From JAFAXD01 sp963833605 (GTDB lineage: Bacteria > Pseudomonadota > Alphaproteobacteria > Rhizobiales > Xanthobacteraceae): a stretch of 64,000 nucleotides of DNA. Under the pieces are notes generated by a model. The model saw nothing but the letters and a program-made list of their open reading frames with translations. It ran no database searches and was not told the origin of the DNA. Each line of letters opens with the position of its first letter. The stretch's first letter is position 1. Shown here piece after piece: positions 43,719 to 51,661 of this stretch. The position numbers and the translations under genes are program-made. Location of the stretch: NCBI GenBank assembly GCA_963833605.1, contig CAWHYZ010000022.1, positions 248,001-312,000 of the forward strand. The letters are read 5' to 3'.

Positions 43719-44486
43719 ATGACACTGGGCTATCAGAAGTTCGGCGCGGGCGCGCACAAGGTGATCGCACTGCACGGTTGGTTCGGCGATCACACGACCT
43801 TCGATCCCATGCGCGATGCGCTCAGCCCCGACGAGTTCACTTATGTTTTCCCCGCCTACCGCGGTTACGGGCTGTCGCGCCATCTCGCGGGCAGCTACAC
43901 CAACAAGGAGATGGCGGCCGACGTGATCGCGCTGGCCGATGAACTGAAGTGGGATACGTTCAGCCTCATCGGCCATTCCATGAGCGGCAAGGCCGCGCAA
44001 CGGGTGCTGGCCGATGCGCCCCGGCGGGTCGCCAAGATCGTCGCCGTGACGGCGGTGCCGGCGCTCGCAATGCCGTTCGATCCGGACGGCTGGAAGCTGT
44101 TCGAAGGCGCCACCAACAGCCTGGACAACCGGGCGGCCATTATCGCGTTCTCGACCGGCAACCGCCTCAGCAAGACCTGGGCCAACCACATGGCACGCTA
44201 TTCGGCGCAGACCTCTACGCTTGCCGCCTTCGCCGGTTACCTGCAAGCCTGGGCGAAGGAGCATTTCATCGACGACGTGAAGCGTCGCAACGTCCCGATC
44301 AAAGCGATCGTCGGCCAGCACGACCTTGCACTGACCGAGGACGTGATGCGGCAGACTTATCTCGTGCATTTCCCGGGCGCCGAACTCGAGGTCATGCCCA
44401 ACGCCGGGCATTACCCGATGAACGAGACGCCGATCGCGCTCGCGACCTCGATCGAGGCCTTCCTGCGGAAGGAAGTGAGCCAATAA
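43719..44486 (+). CDS. Alpha/beta hydrolase
   Basis: This 255-residue hydrolase has VIALHGWFGDHTTF (oxyanion), FPAYRGYGLS, nucleophile elbow GHSMSG (Ser about 88), VGQHDLA with the acidic residue and NAGHYPMNETP with the catalytic His. The ATG at 43719 follows AAGGGGGA; the frame from 43491 is unsupported. It lies 116 bases after the flavin monooxygenase gene. Plausible roles are hydrolysis of a ring-fission product or an ester. No signal peptide. Confidence 0.88.
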   Translation: MTLGYQKFGAGAHKVIALHGWFGDHTTFDPMRDALSPDEFTYVFPAYRGYGLSRHLAGSYTNKEMAADVIALADELKWDTFSLIGHSMSGKAAQRVLADAPRRVAKIVAVTAVPALAMPFDPDGWKLFEGATNSLDNRAAIIAFSTGNRLSKTWANHMARYSAQTSTLAAFAGYLQAWAKEHFIDDVKRRNVPIKAIVGQHDLALTEDVMRQTYLVHFPGAELEVMPNAGHYPMNETPIALATSIEAFLRKEVSQ

Positions 44487-44814
44487 ACTCCCGATGTCAT
44501 TGCCCGCTTACGCGGGCAATGACACTTGGTGAGAGGCTCGCCAGAAACGGCTGCGCTCCTCGGGATGAGGCGCGGTGAGATTGCGCCGCGCTTTCTCTTT
44601 CTGGCACAGCTTGTCGGCTGCGCCGGTTGGTGCGGCATATGAGCAGGGTCCTGGACAATGGCGTGCATTGATCCGACACTCGCATCAGAGGTTCGTGTTG
44701 ACAGTGCGCGCCTTCGCTGACGATGTCGTAAATTGGGCCTGTGACACTATCGGTATGGGCGTCGCGCAATCAGACAGACCGCGCGAGGATGAACTCAAGG
44801 TAGCTTGGTGAAAT
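44487..44814. other. 328-bp interval without a convincing gene
   Basis: The interval begins with the hairpin at 44495-44524. A GTG-initiated frame of 78 codons (44575-44811) covers most of the rest, but I recognise no family and see no ribosome-binding site. I treat it as noncoding. Confidence 0.5.
44495..44524. terminator. Perfect 13-bp hairpin after alpha/beta hydrolase
   Basis: TGTCATTGCCCGC (44495-44507) and GCGGGCAATGACA (44512-44524) pair without mismatch around TTAC, 8 bases after the hydrolase stop. It has no T-run, so it is a palindromic intergenic element that could still help end transcription or protect the mRNA 3' end. Confidence 0.5.
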
Positions 44815-45099
44815 ATGCCGCTTTCTGCAACGCGTGAGGCCGGCGTCTGGGAAGCTCGGACCGACAACGTCTATTTCGTCATGATGTATAGCGGTCACCG
44901 AATTCGCTGCGGGGTCACGGGCCAGACCCTTGAGGCTATTGATCCAAAGGTTGAACGGACAGGAAGAGGACGGTTGGATGCGCTCGATACGCACCGATCG
45001 ATCATCGAGCGTCTGGCAAGCGCCAGGTTCGATAACAAGAAATGGGAAGTCGACGGCATCACCATTCTGGTGACGACGGCCGATCTGCAGAATAACTGA
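44815..45099 (+). CDS. DUF1488-like small protein
   Basis: This 94-residue protein contains VYFVMMYSGHRIRCGVTGQTLEAIDP in its first half and DTHRSIIERLASARFDNKKWEVDGITILVTTADL at the end, a layout I associate with the DUF1488 group found in rhizobia. It has no signal peptide or transmembrane segment. The ATG at 44815 is the only sensible start. Function is unknown and the family call is moderate. Confidence 0.55.
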   Translation: MPLSATREAGVWEARTDNVYFVMMYSGHRIRCGVTGQTLEAIDPKVERTGRGRLDALDTHRSIIERLASARFDNKKWEVDGITILVTTADLQNN

Positions 45100-45189
45100 C
45101 GAAACCTCGCGCGATCGGAGCCCATGGCAGGCGGCCACTCAGCCTGCCGACGATCTGCGCTTCGCTGTGCGCTGGTACGGCTCGTCGGG

Positions 45190-45310
45190 TAGTTGCTGGA
45201 ATGCTAGCGCATGTCCCGGAAAAGTGGATGCCGGTTCTCCGATAAGGACATGCGCAAAAAGAAGATTCTAGGGCGCATCCCGGTTTCTTGCGATCGGGAT
45301 GCGCTCTAGC
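45190..45310. repeat. GCATGTCCCGGAAAAGTGG-type rhizobial intergenic repeat
   Basis: The segment contains GCGCATGTCCCGGAAAAGT, GATGCCGGTTCTCCGATAAG and GACATGCGC, in which the ends GCGCATGTC (45208-45216) and GACATGCGC are inverted. It is followed by GGGCGCATCCCGGT and GATCGGGATGCGCTC, another inverted pair. This is a form of a very common Rhizobiales intergenic element. It separates the DUF1488-like gene from the convergent membrane protein. Confidence 0.7.
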
Positions 45311-45740
45311 TCGCGAGGGTGGCCAGGACACCCGTCAACGCGATCGCCGACAGGATTGTAAATGCGGTGACGTTGACATCCCACCGCCAGTGCGACGGGC
45401 CTACCGGCGGCTTGAACGGCAGGTATCCATTCTCATCGTACAGGGCGCCGCCGAAAATCGGGCGGGCGAAGACGGCTGCAAAGAATCCGCCATAGATTGC
45501 GGCGCTGAGAGCTGCTGCCAGATACAAACGCTCCAGCGGCATCGGCCCGTCGATCCAGATCAGATAAAGCGCGACCAGCCCCACGCCGGCGTAGGACAGG
45601 ATTTGCCAGACCACGTGAAAGCGTGCATGCGGCGTCCATTTGGGATTGGTGGCATGCGTCTTGTTGAAGTCGGCTGTAATGGTGACCAACGCGTAGCCCA
45701 GAACGGTGAGGGTGAGAAATACTCTGGCAACGGTCTGCAT
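45306..45740 (-). CDS. Small four-helix membrane protein
   Basis: This 144-residue protein has four predicted membrane segments (residues about 4-22, 45-65, 72-92 and 122-142) and a conserved-looking NPKWTPHARFHVVWQ loop after the first helix. I associate that NPxWxPHAxFH loop with a group of uncharacterised small membrane proteins, possibly DUF6640. It stands alone. No function can be assigned. Confidence 0.65.
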   Translation of the reverse strand: MQTVARVFLTLTVLGYALVTITADFNKTHATNPKWTPHARFHVVWQILSYAGVGLVALYLIWIDGPMPLERLYLAAALSAAIYGGFFAAVFARPIFGGALYDENGYLPFKPPVGPSHWRWDVNVTAFTILSAIALTGVLATLAS

Positions 45741-45827
45741 CGGATCATCTCCTAAACCTTCGTTGCGGAGACTGGTTTACATCTGCATCGCATGCATTTG
45801 GTAGCGCAAGCTCTGCCAACGTCAACG

Positions 45828-46673
45828 TCATGCTTTGGCAGCCCAAGCGCGCAGCTCCTGCGCCGTGCTGTCATCCATCGGGAAGAAGGATTCTATGCGA
45901 AGCTCCTGCAGCGTGATGTCCTGCGGCGTCCCAAGGGTCGCGATCGTCGTGAACAGCTGCAGTGACACGTCGCCCTTGCGGAAGTGCATCGGAAGCACCG
46001 GGCCGGCGCCAAGATCGGCAGCAAAGGTTTTCAGAACGGCGCGCACGTCCTTGTACGCCTGGAGGCGTTCCAGCAGGGCGGCGGTCTCGGGACTACCGTC
46101 GGCGGCGGCATCTGCTTCCACGCTTCGGAGGAAATAGCGCACGACATCTTCCCAATTGACCAGAAACGGCCGCAGCACGTCGGGCGCGACCAGGGCGTCG
46201 GCCAGATTGACCTTTGCATCCGGGGCCAGAGGTCCAACCAGAAATTCGACAAGGCGCACTGCGCCTCGGTTTGCTTCGAGCAGGTTCCAGCGCCGGTCGA
46301 CGACGACCGCCGGAAAGGGCTCCTGCTGCGCCATGATGTAGCCGAGCGCGTTGCGCACCTGCGCGAATGCCGGCGCGCTCAGCGCCGTCTCCCGCCAAAT
46401 CGGCGCAAACCCAGCCGCCAGCAATAGTTCGTTGTGCTGGCGCAGCGGGAGGTCGAGCGCCATGGCCAACCGCAGCACCATGTCGCGGCTGGGCGACGCC
46501 CGGCCCAGCTCCAAGAAACTCAAGTGACGTTGCGAGATCTCGGCGCGTCCCGCGAGTTCCAACTGCGACCAACCCCGGCGTCCCCGCCACCCGCGAAGCG
46601 TCGATGCAAACCTTTGCTCGCGCGCCACAAGTACCTGCCAGGTAGTTGTCAAACCAACCTCGGGCCGGAACAT
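45828..46673 (-). CDS. XRE-family regulator with MmyB-like ligand domain
   Basis: The protein has an N-terminal XRE helix-turn-helix (GWSQLELAGRAEISQRHLSFLELGRASPS) and a C-terminal MmyB-like PAS-type domain with FPAVVVDRRWNLLEAN, which in relatives binds a fatty acid or another small hydrophobic ligand. The ATG at 46673 gives 281 residues with AGGTGG upstream; a GTG at 46628 would give 266 residues, a more usual N-terminus, and would place the operator at 46628-46648 upstream of the coding region. It is divergent from an EamA exporter and probably controls it. Confidence 0.85.
   Translation of the reverse strand: MFRPEVGLTTTWQVLVAREQRFASTLRGWRGRRGWSQLELAGRAEISQRHLSFLELGRASPSRDMVLRLAMALDLPLRQHNELLLAAGFAPIWRETALSAPAFAQVRNALGYIMAQQEPFPAVVVDRRWNLLEANRGAVRLVEFLVGPLAPDAKVNLADALVAPDVLRPFLVNWEDVVRYFLRSVEADAAADGSPETAALLERLQAYKDVRAVLKTFAADLGAGPVLPMHFRKGDVSLQLFTTIATLGTPQDITLQELRIESFFPMDDSTAQELRAWAAKA
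46628..46648. promoter_or_regulatory. Palindromic operator between XRE regulator and EamA exporter
   Basis: The 21-bp palindrome CAA-G-TACCTGCCAGGTA-G-TTG is symmetric about 46638 apart from one mismatched pair. It lies about 60 bases upstream of the EamA start and at the 5' end of the regulator gene. It is the likely binding site of the divergent XRE protein. Confidence 0.6.
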
Positions 46674-46707
46674 GGCACATTCCACCTGGCCCGAACAGGA
46701 GACCGGA

Positions 46708-47571
46708 TTGAGCGAACGCATTGGTGTCCTGCTCGCCATTGTGTCGAGCTGCCTGGGCGGGACCGCCGCTGCGGTGACGCGCTACTTGGTCGGGAATGCC
46801 GATCCGCTCACGCTCGCCATTCTGCGATGGGGGATCGGATTTCTGTGCGTACTGCCGATTGCCTTGATCCTGCGCGTGCAATGGCCCAAGCGCAGCGATT
46901 GGCCCGCCGTCGCGGCGTTGGGCATAGGCTTCTTCGGATTGTTCTTCATCCTCTACAACATTGCGGTCGGCTACACGACCGCAGCTCGCGCCAGTCTCGC
47001 GCTCTCGATCCTGCCGTTGCAGACCATGCTGGTGGGTGCGCTGCTGGGTATCGAGCCGCTGACCGCACGCAAGTCCGCAGGGGTCGGAATCGCGATCCTG
47101 GGGGTTTGTGCAGCGCTTGCGTCAGGTCTTTTCGCGGCTCCATCGGGCGCTTGGCGCGGGGAATTGATCATGAGCGCCGCAGTCCTCTGCATGGCGTTCT
47201 ACAATGTCTGGTCGCGTCCCTTCATTACGAGATCAAGCGCGCTTGGCTTCCTGATCGTTGGCATGGGATTTGGTGCGGCGACGCTCGTTGTGGCTGGCCT
47301 CGTCACCAACCGCATCGCCATCTTGAGTAGCTTTGGCGCGCCGCAATGGATCGCTGGCCTTTATCTCGGCGTTGGCGGCGGAGCATTCGCGTTCATTCTC
47401 TGGGTGCTGGCGCTGCAGCGGGCGACGCCGACGCGGGTGGCCAATACGATGACCGTCAATCCGATCGCCGCCGCCCTGCTTGCGGCACAGATCATCGACG
47501 AACCTATCACTCCCAATCTGATTGTGGGTTTGGCCGCGGTAACTGTCGGCATCTGGATCGCGACGACGTAG
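46708..47571 (+). CDS. EamA-family (DMT superfamily) transporter
   Basis: This 287-residue protein has two EamA repeats and about ten membrane helices. The first repeat opens LLAIVSSCLGGTAAAVTRYLVGNADPLTLAILRWGIGF and the second has VGIWIA at its end. The family exports amino acids, nucleosides or drugs. I use the TTG at 46708 because AGGAGA precedes it by about 8 bases; the ATG at 46672 overlaps the divergent gene's ATG. Probably repressed by the adjacent XRE regulator. Confidence 0.85.
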   Translation: MSERIGVLLAIVSSCLGGTAAAVTRYLVGNADPLTLAILRWGIGFLCVLPIALILRVQWPKRSDWPAVAALGIGFFGLFFILYNIAVGYTTAARASLALSILPLQTMLVGALLGIEPLTARKSAGVGIAILGVCAALASGLFAAPSGAWRGELIMSAAVLCMAFYNVWSRPFITRSSALGFLIVGMGFGAATLVVAGLVTNRIAILSSFGAPQWIAGLYLGVGGGAFAFILWVLALQRATPTRVANTMTVNPIAAALLAAQIIDEPITPNLIVGLAAVTVGIWIATT

Positions 47572-47813
47572 TCCGCAAAGCCCTCGTGAGTGCCTTGCCT
47601 GCTGCGGTGGAACTGCCGCGACGCGGAACCCTCCGGCTTGTCACGAGGCCGGTCCGCATTGGGTCGTCTGTGACGGACGCATAGGCGAGCTCCGAAGCCC
47701 ATGTTTATGTGCAACGGGTCCGCCGATTGACAAACAGTCCAATCGGGGCCATCGGGTCTGCCTGTATCGGCTACATTCTGCGCGCGGGGGCGGCCTACAT
47801 CGAGGAGACGCTG

Positions 47814-48377
47814 ATGAAAAAGACGCTCGCCGGATTTCTGGCGGCTGCGACCATCGCGGCGACGTTGGCTGCGACCGCAACCGACGCCTCGGCCCAGTGG
47901 CGAGGGCGCGGGTGGGGCGGATGGGGCTGGCGTGGACCTGGCGTTGGCGCCGGCATTGCGGCTGGGGTCATCGGCGGCGCCGTCATCGCCGGCGCCATCA
48001 TTGCCTCGCGGCCTCCAGGCTATGTGGTCTACCCAGGCTATGCGCAGCCGGTCTACGCGCCCGGGTGCTACTGGGCGTCCCAACCGGTGGTGGATCCTGC
48101 GGGCCGCGTCGTCGGTTATACGGGCCAGCCGGTGCAAGTCTGCCCCGGCTACCAGGGGCCTCCGGCTGGCTATGTGGCCGGCCCTCCCGCGGGCCCTCCG
48201 GTCGCTGGTCCGCCCGGCGGTGCTCCGGGCCCCGGCTACGCGGCCGGGCCACCCGGCGCTGCCGGTGGTCCGCCTCCCGACGACCCGACCGCTTACTGCG
48301 CCCAGCGCTACCGATCATACGATCCGAGAAGCGGAACCTACCTGGGCAACGACGGCCTACGCCATCCGTGTCCGTGA
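47814..48377 (+). CDS. BA14K-like Gly/Pro-rich secreted protein
   Basis: The 187-residue protein has a signal peptide ending ATDASAQ, a Gly/Trp-rich stretch (WRGRGWGGWGWRG), a hydrophobic glycine-zipper segment (GAGIAAGVIGGAVIAGAIIA), a Pro/Gly-rich region, and the C-terminal YCAQRYRSYDPRSGTYLG motif with HPC that defines the BA14K family. BA14K proteins in rhizobia and Brucella are cell-envelope or immunogenic, lectin-like proteins. The ATG at 47814 has GAGGAG 7 bases upstream; the frame from 47709 is an extension. Confidence 0.8.
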   Translation: MKKTLAGFLAAATIAATLAATATDASAQWRGRGWGGWGWRGPGVGAGIAAGVIGGAVIAGAIIASRPPGYVVYPGYAQPVYAPGCYWASQPVVDPAGRVVGYTGQPVQVCPGYQGPPAGYVAGPPAGPPVAGPPGGAPGPGYAAGPPGAAGGPPPDDPTAYCAQRYRSYDPRSGTYLGNDGLRHPCP

Positions 48378-48399
48378 CGCCGGTCGCATCCACCGCCGA

Positions 48400-49476
48400 T
48401 CACCACGGATGCAGCACGATGCGGCCAAACAGGTTCGCGTCGTCCATCATCTGATGCGCCTCGGCAATGCGGCTCAGCGGCAGCGTCGCGTGGATCGGCA
48501 CGCGGAGCTTTCCCTGTTCGAGTAGATCGACCACGATGCGTTGGTCGTTGCGCGTCGATGCGCGCACGCCATGCACGTTGAGTTCCTTCGCGACCAGATC
48601 GGATACCCGCAACGGCAGCATTGATACCTCGCCGCCGACCGGGCAGAACGTGCCGCCGAGCCGCATCGCATCGATGCACAGCCGCATCATGGATTCGACT
48701 CCAGTGAACTCGACCGCCTTGTCGACCCCCTGGCCCCGCGTGAGCGCCCGGATCTGCGCCAGCGCGTCGCCGGTCGTGACATGGATGACGTGGTCGGCAC
48801 CGATCGCGATCAGCGCATCTTTCTTGGCTCCGCTGCGCGTTGTCGCGATCACGGTGGCGCCGGCGAGGCGGGCCATCTGCACGGTCGCGGTACCCATCCC
48901 GCCCGAGGCGCCCGTGACCAGCACCCGGTCGTTGATCCGCACGTTCAGCCGGCCATTCACGATATGGCAGGCGGTCGAGCACGCCCACATGGCGGCAGCC
49001 GCCGCATCGAAAGTGAGCACATCCGATATGGGCAGCCAGTAATCCTCCGGCCAGGCGACATATTGGGCATTGCCGCCGAAGGTGGTGTGGCCCGGCAAGT
49101 CGACGCCGGTGGAGAGATTTCCCAGCCCTCTGATCGTCTCAATCGAGGTCGGGTTGTCCGGATGCGGCAGACCGATGACCCGGTCGCCAGACTTGAAGCG
49201 AGCCGCCGCGGCGCCACTCTCGACCACGGTTCCTGCGACATCGCGACCGAGCTGCATCGGCATCGGAAAAGCGCGCCGGCCCGCGTGTCCACCGTGCGCC
49301 CCCATCTGCCGTGCGAAGCCGTGCACCTCACCGCTGCGGTACTTGACGTCCCAGCGCGACACCGTCGTCGCCATCACCTTGACCAGCACATCGCGCGGAC
49401 CGACCTCGGGCATCGGGAACTCGTCGAAGCGAAGCTTGTCGGGCCCGCCGAATTCGAAGATGCGTACCGCTTTCAT
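48400..49476 (-). CDS. Zinc-type alcohol dehydrogenase/quinone reductase-like oxidoreductase
   Basis: This 358-residue MDR-superfamily enzyme opens MKAVRIFEFGGPDKLRFDEF and has a NAD(P)-binding Rossmann motif VLVTGASGGMGTATVQMARLAG near residue 178. The catalytic zinc Cys-His pair expected near residue 40 is absent, and no four-Cys structural-zinc lobe is visible, so it is a zinc-independent quinone-oxidoreductase or crotonyl-CoA reductase type. GAGGAG lies upstream of the ATG at 49476. It converges with the BA14K-like gene. Substrate unknown. Confidence 0.88.
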   Translation of the reverse strand: MKAVRIFEFGGPDKLRFDEFPMPEVGPRDVLVKVMATTVSRWDVKYRSGEVHGFARQMGAHGGHAGRRAFPMPMQLGRDVAGTVVESGAAAARFKSGDRVIGLPHPDNPTSIETIRGLGNLSTGVDLPGHTTFGGNAQYVAWPEDYWLPISDVLTFDAAAAAMWACSTACHIVNGRLNVRINDRVLVTGASGGMGTATVQMARLAGATVIATTRSGAKKDALIAIGADHVIHVTTGDALAQIRALTRGQGVDKAVEFTGVESMMRLCIDAMRLGGTFCPVGGEVSMLPLRVSDLVAKELNVHGVRASTRNDQRIVVDLLEQGKLRVPIHATLPLSRIAEAHQMMDDANLFGRIVLHPW

Positions 49477-49614
49477 GCGAATCTGCTCCTCGCGAGAACG
49501 CCGGGCAGTTCCGCCGTGTCCCGGACGCGATGCTGCGTTCAACGCAGCGCCGCAGATCTGAGGTCGCCACCCGGCAGATCCGCGCCAACGGTCCTCGTGT
49601 CCAGGAAGCTGACC

Positions 49615-50637
49615 CTAGCGGATCGGTGGCGCGTACTGGATTCCGCCGCGGTTCCACAGGTTGTTCTCCGCGCGCGGAATACCGAGCTTGGAGTCGGAGC
49701 CGATATTGCGATTGAAAACCTCGGCGTAGTTTCCGACCAGCCCGACAATGCGTGCCGCCCAATCCTTGGTGAGGCCGGCCTGCTCGCCGAAGTTGCCATC
49801 ATTGCCGACCAGCCGCATGACATCCGGCTTGGTCGACTTCTTGGCCTCCGCGAGAGTTTCCTTGCTGACCCCGAGTTCCTCCGCGTTGAGCATCGCAAAC
49901 AGCGTCCATTTGACGATCTGGAACCACTGGTCGTCGCCCTGCCGCACCGCCGGCCCGAGCGGTTCCTTCGAGATCACGTCGGGCAGAACCACGTGATCGG
50001 CGGGATTGCTCAGCGCAAGCCGCTCCGCATAGAGGCCCGATACGTCCGTGCTGAGCACATCGCAGCGGCCGGAGTCATAGGCCTTCTCGGCCTCGGCCGC
50101 GGTTGGCAAGGCGACAAGCTCGTATTTCATGTTGTTGGTGGTGAAGAAATCTTTGAGGTTGAGCTCGGTCGTCGTGCCACTCTGTACGCATATCTTCTTG
50201 CCGTCGAGTTCGAGTGCCGAGCTGATCTTGAGCGCGTTGCGCACCATGAAGCCCTGGCCGTCGTAATAGATCACGCCAGTGAAGTTGAGTTTTAGATCGG
50301 TCTCGCGCGACATGGTCCAGGTCGAATTGCGCGCCAACACGTCGATTACGCCCGACTGCAGTGCCTGAAAGCGCTCGCCGGTCGACAGCGGCACGAACTT
50401 GACCTTGCTCGCGTCATTGAATATGGCGGCCGCCAACGCGCGGCAGAAATCGACGTTGAGCCCCGACCAATTGCCTTTGTCGTCGGCGATCGAGAATCCG
50501 TAGAGGCCCTGGCTGACGCCGCAGTTGAGCGCACCGCGATCCTTGACGGCCTTAAGGGTCTGCGCGTGGGCGCCGGCCGTCGCCAGCGCCATCACCGCGA
50601 TGACGCCAAAGGGCCGTATGTTGTTCAAAATGCGCAT
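49615..50637 (-). CDS. AapJ-type amino acid ABC transporter binding protein
   Basis: This 340-residue family 3 receptor has a signal peptide ending AGAHAQ, then TLKAVKDRGALNCGVSQGL, GNWSGLNVDFCRALAAAIF and VLARNSTWTMSRE. These are typical of AapJ, the periplasmic receptor of the general L-amino acid importer of rhizobia. AapQMP are not in the window, so it is an orphan receptor. The ligand is probably polar amino acids; not provable here. Confidence 0.9.
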   Translation of the reverse strand: MRILNNIRPFGVIAVMALATAGAHAQTLKAVKDRGALNCGVSQGLYGFSIADDKGNWSGLNVDFCRALAAAIFNDASKVKFVPLSTGERFQALQSGVIDVLARNSTWTMSRETDLKLNFTGVIYYDGQGFMVRNALKISSALELDGKKICVQSGTTTELNLKDFFTTNNMKYELVALPTAAEAEKAYDSGRCDVLSTDVSGLYAERLALSNPADHVVLPDVISKEPLGPAVRQGDDQWFQIVKWTLFAMLNAEELGVSKETLAEAKKSTKPDVMRLVGNDGNFGEQAGLTKDWAARIVGLVGNYAEVFNRNIGSDSKLGIPRAENNLWNRGGIQYAPPIR

Positions 50638-50760
50638 GCGGACGTTCTCGCTGTTCGAATGACATTGTTGAAGGTCGAAAGCCGCCGCACCGAAAACGCC
50701 GGCAGATCAATCCTCGAGAGTGTGCAGTCGCATGTCACGATGCGACTGCCACGGCAACGC

Positions 50761-51348
50761 TCACAAGACCGGCGTTTGCCGGATCACCACTTTGGTTCCG
50801 ACCGGAACCCGCTCGTAGAGATCGATAATGTCGGGGTTGACCAACCTGAAGCAGCCCGACGACACCGCAGACCCGATCGTCTCCGGCGCGTTGGTCCCGT
50901 GCAATCGATAGACCGTGGTGCCGAGGTAGAGCGCGCGCGCACCCATCGGATTGCCCGGGCCGCCCGCCATGAAGCGCGGCAGATAGGGCTGGCGCGCGAT
51001 CATCTCGGGCGGCGGCGTCCAATCCGGCCATTCCTGCTTGCGGGTGACGTTGACGAGCCCCGACCACTGAAAGCCGTCACGCCCGACGCCGATACCGTAG
51101 CGCAGCGCGCGCGAGTTGCCCTGCACCAGATAGAGATAGCGCGACGGTGTATCGACGATGATGGTTCCGGGTGCTTCGTTCGTGCGGAAGAAAACCGCGG
51201 TGCGCTGGAATTGCGCCGGCAGCTGTTCCTCCGCCGGCGTCGGTACGTAACCGGGCCGCTCCTGGTCGCGCTGAGCGTGCGCGGTGGCGGCACATATGAT
51301 GGTGATGGTCACAGCCGCAATTGCGGCACGGTTTGCGAATGCTCGCAT
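50761..51348 (-). CDS. L,D-transpeptidase (YkuD domain)
   Basis: The catalytic signature HGTNAPETIGSAVSSGCFRL near residues 140-160 carries the His, Ser-x-Gly-Cys and following Arg of L,D-transpeptidases, which make 3-3 peptidoglycan cross-links or link proteins to it. A signal peptide ends ATAHAQ. I start at 51348 (195 residues), where AAGGGCT lies upstream; the frame extends to 51405. It is divergent from the LivJ gene at 51662. It works in the periplasm. Confidence 0.88.
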   Translation of the reverse strand: MRAFANRAAIAAVTITIICAATAHAQRDQERPGYVPTPAEEQLPAQFQRTAVFFRTNEAPGTIIVDTPSRYLYLVQGNSRALRYGIGVGRDGFQWSGLVNVTRKQEWPDWTPPPEMIARQPYLPRFMAGGPGNPMGARALYLGTTVYRLHGTNAPETIGSAVSSGCFRLVNPDIIDLYERVPVGTKVVIRQTPVL

Positions 51349-51661
51349 TGTCAGCAGCCCTTGCAATGTCTGGTTGGAACCCGCCCCTCGATTCATCCTT
51401 AGCACAATTGTCCGTCCGTACCAGCAGGGTCAATAAGACCCACCGTGGGCGGGAGTGCGGATCAGTATTGACGATCATTTTTGACGAAAAAGCGGTATCG
51501 GCACTGCCAAAATGGGTGAGTGGGCAGGCGCTCCTGTTCTGCCCACCGATCCGGCTGAGATAGTGCGTCGCAGGCTGATGCGGTGGGTCAAAATTGACCT
51601 TGCGAGGCCGCACCAGTACGGTCGCCCCAAGCGACGGGATAAATCCAAAGGGAGGATGACC
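51349..51661. other. 313-bp divergent intergenic region with an 8-bp inverted repeat
   Basis: The region between L,D-transpeptidase and LivJ genes must hold both promoters. I can see one inverted repeat, GTGGGCAG (51520-51527) and CTGCCCAC (51539-51546) around an 11-base loop, which could be an operator or hairpin. No further element is clear. Confidence 0.4.

Noticed and set aside
44575..44811. A GTG-initiated 78-codon frame before the DUF1488-like gene
   Set aside because: There is no ribosome-binding site, no family similarity, and it covers mixed-composition intergenic DNA.
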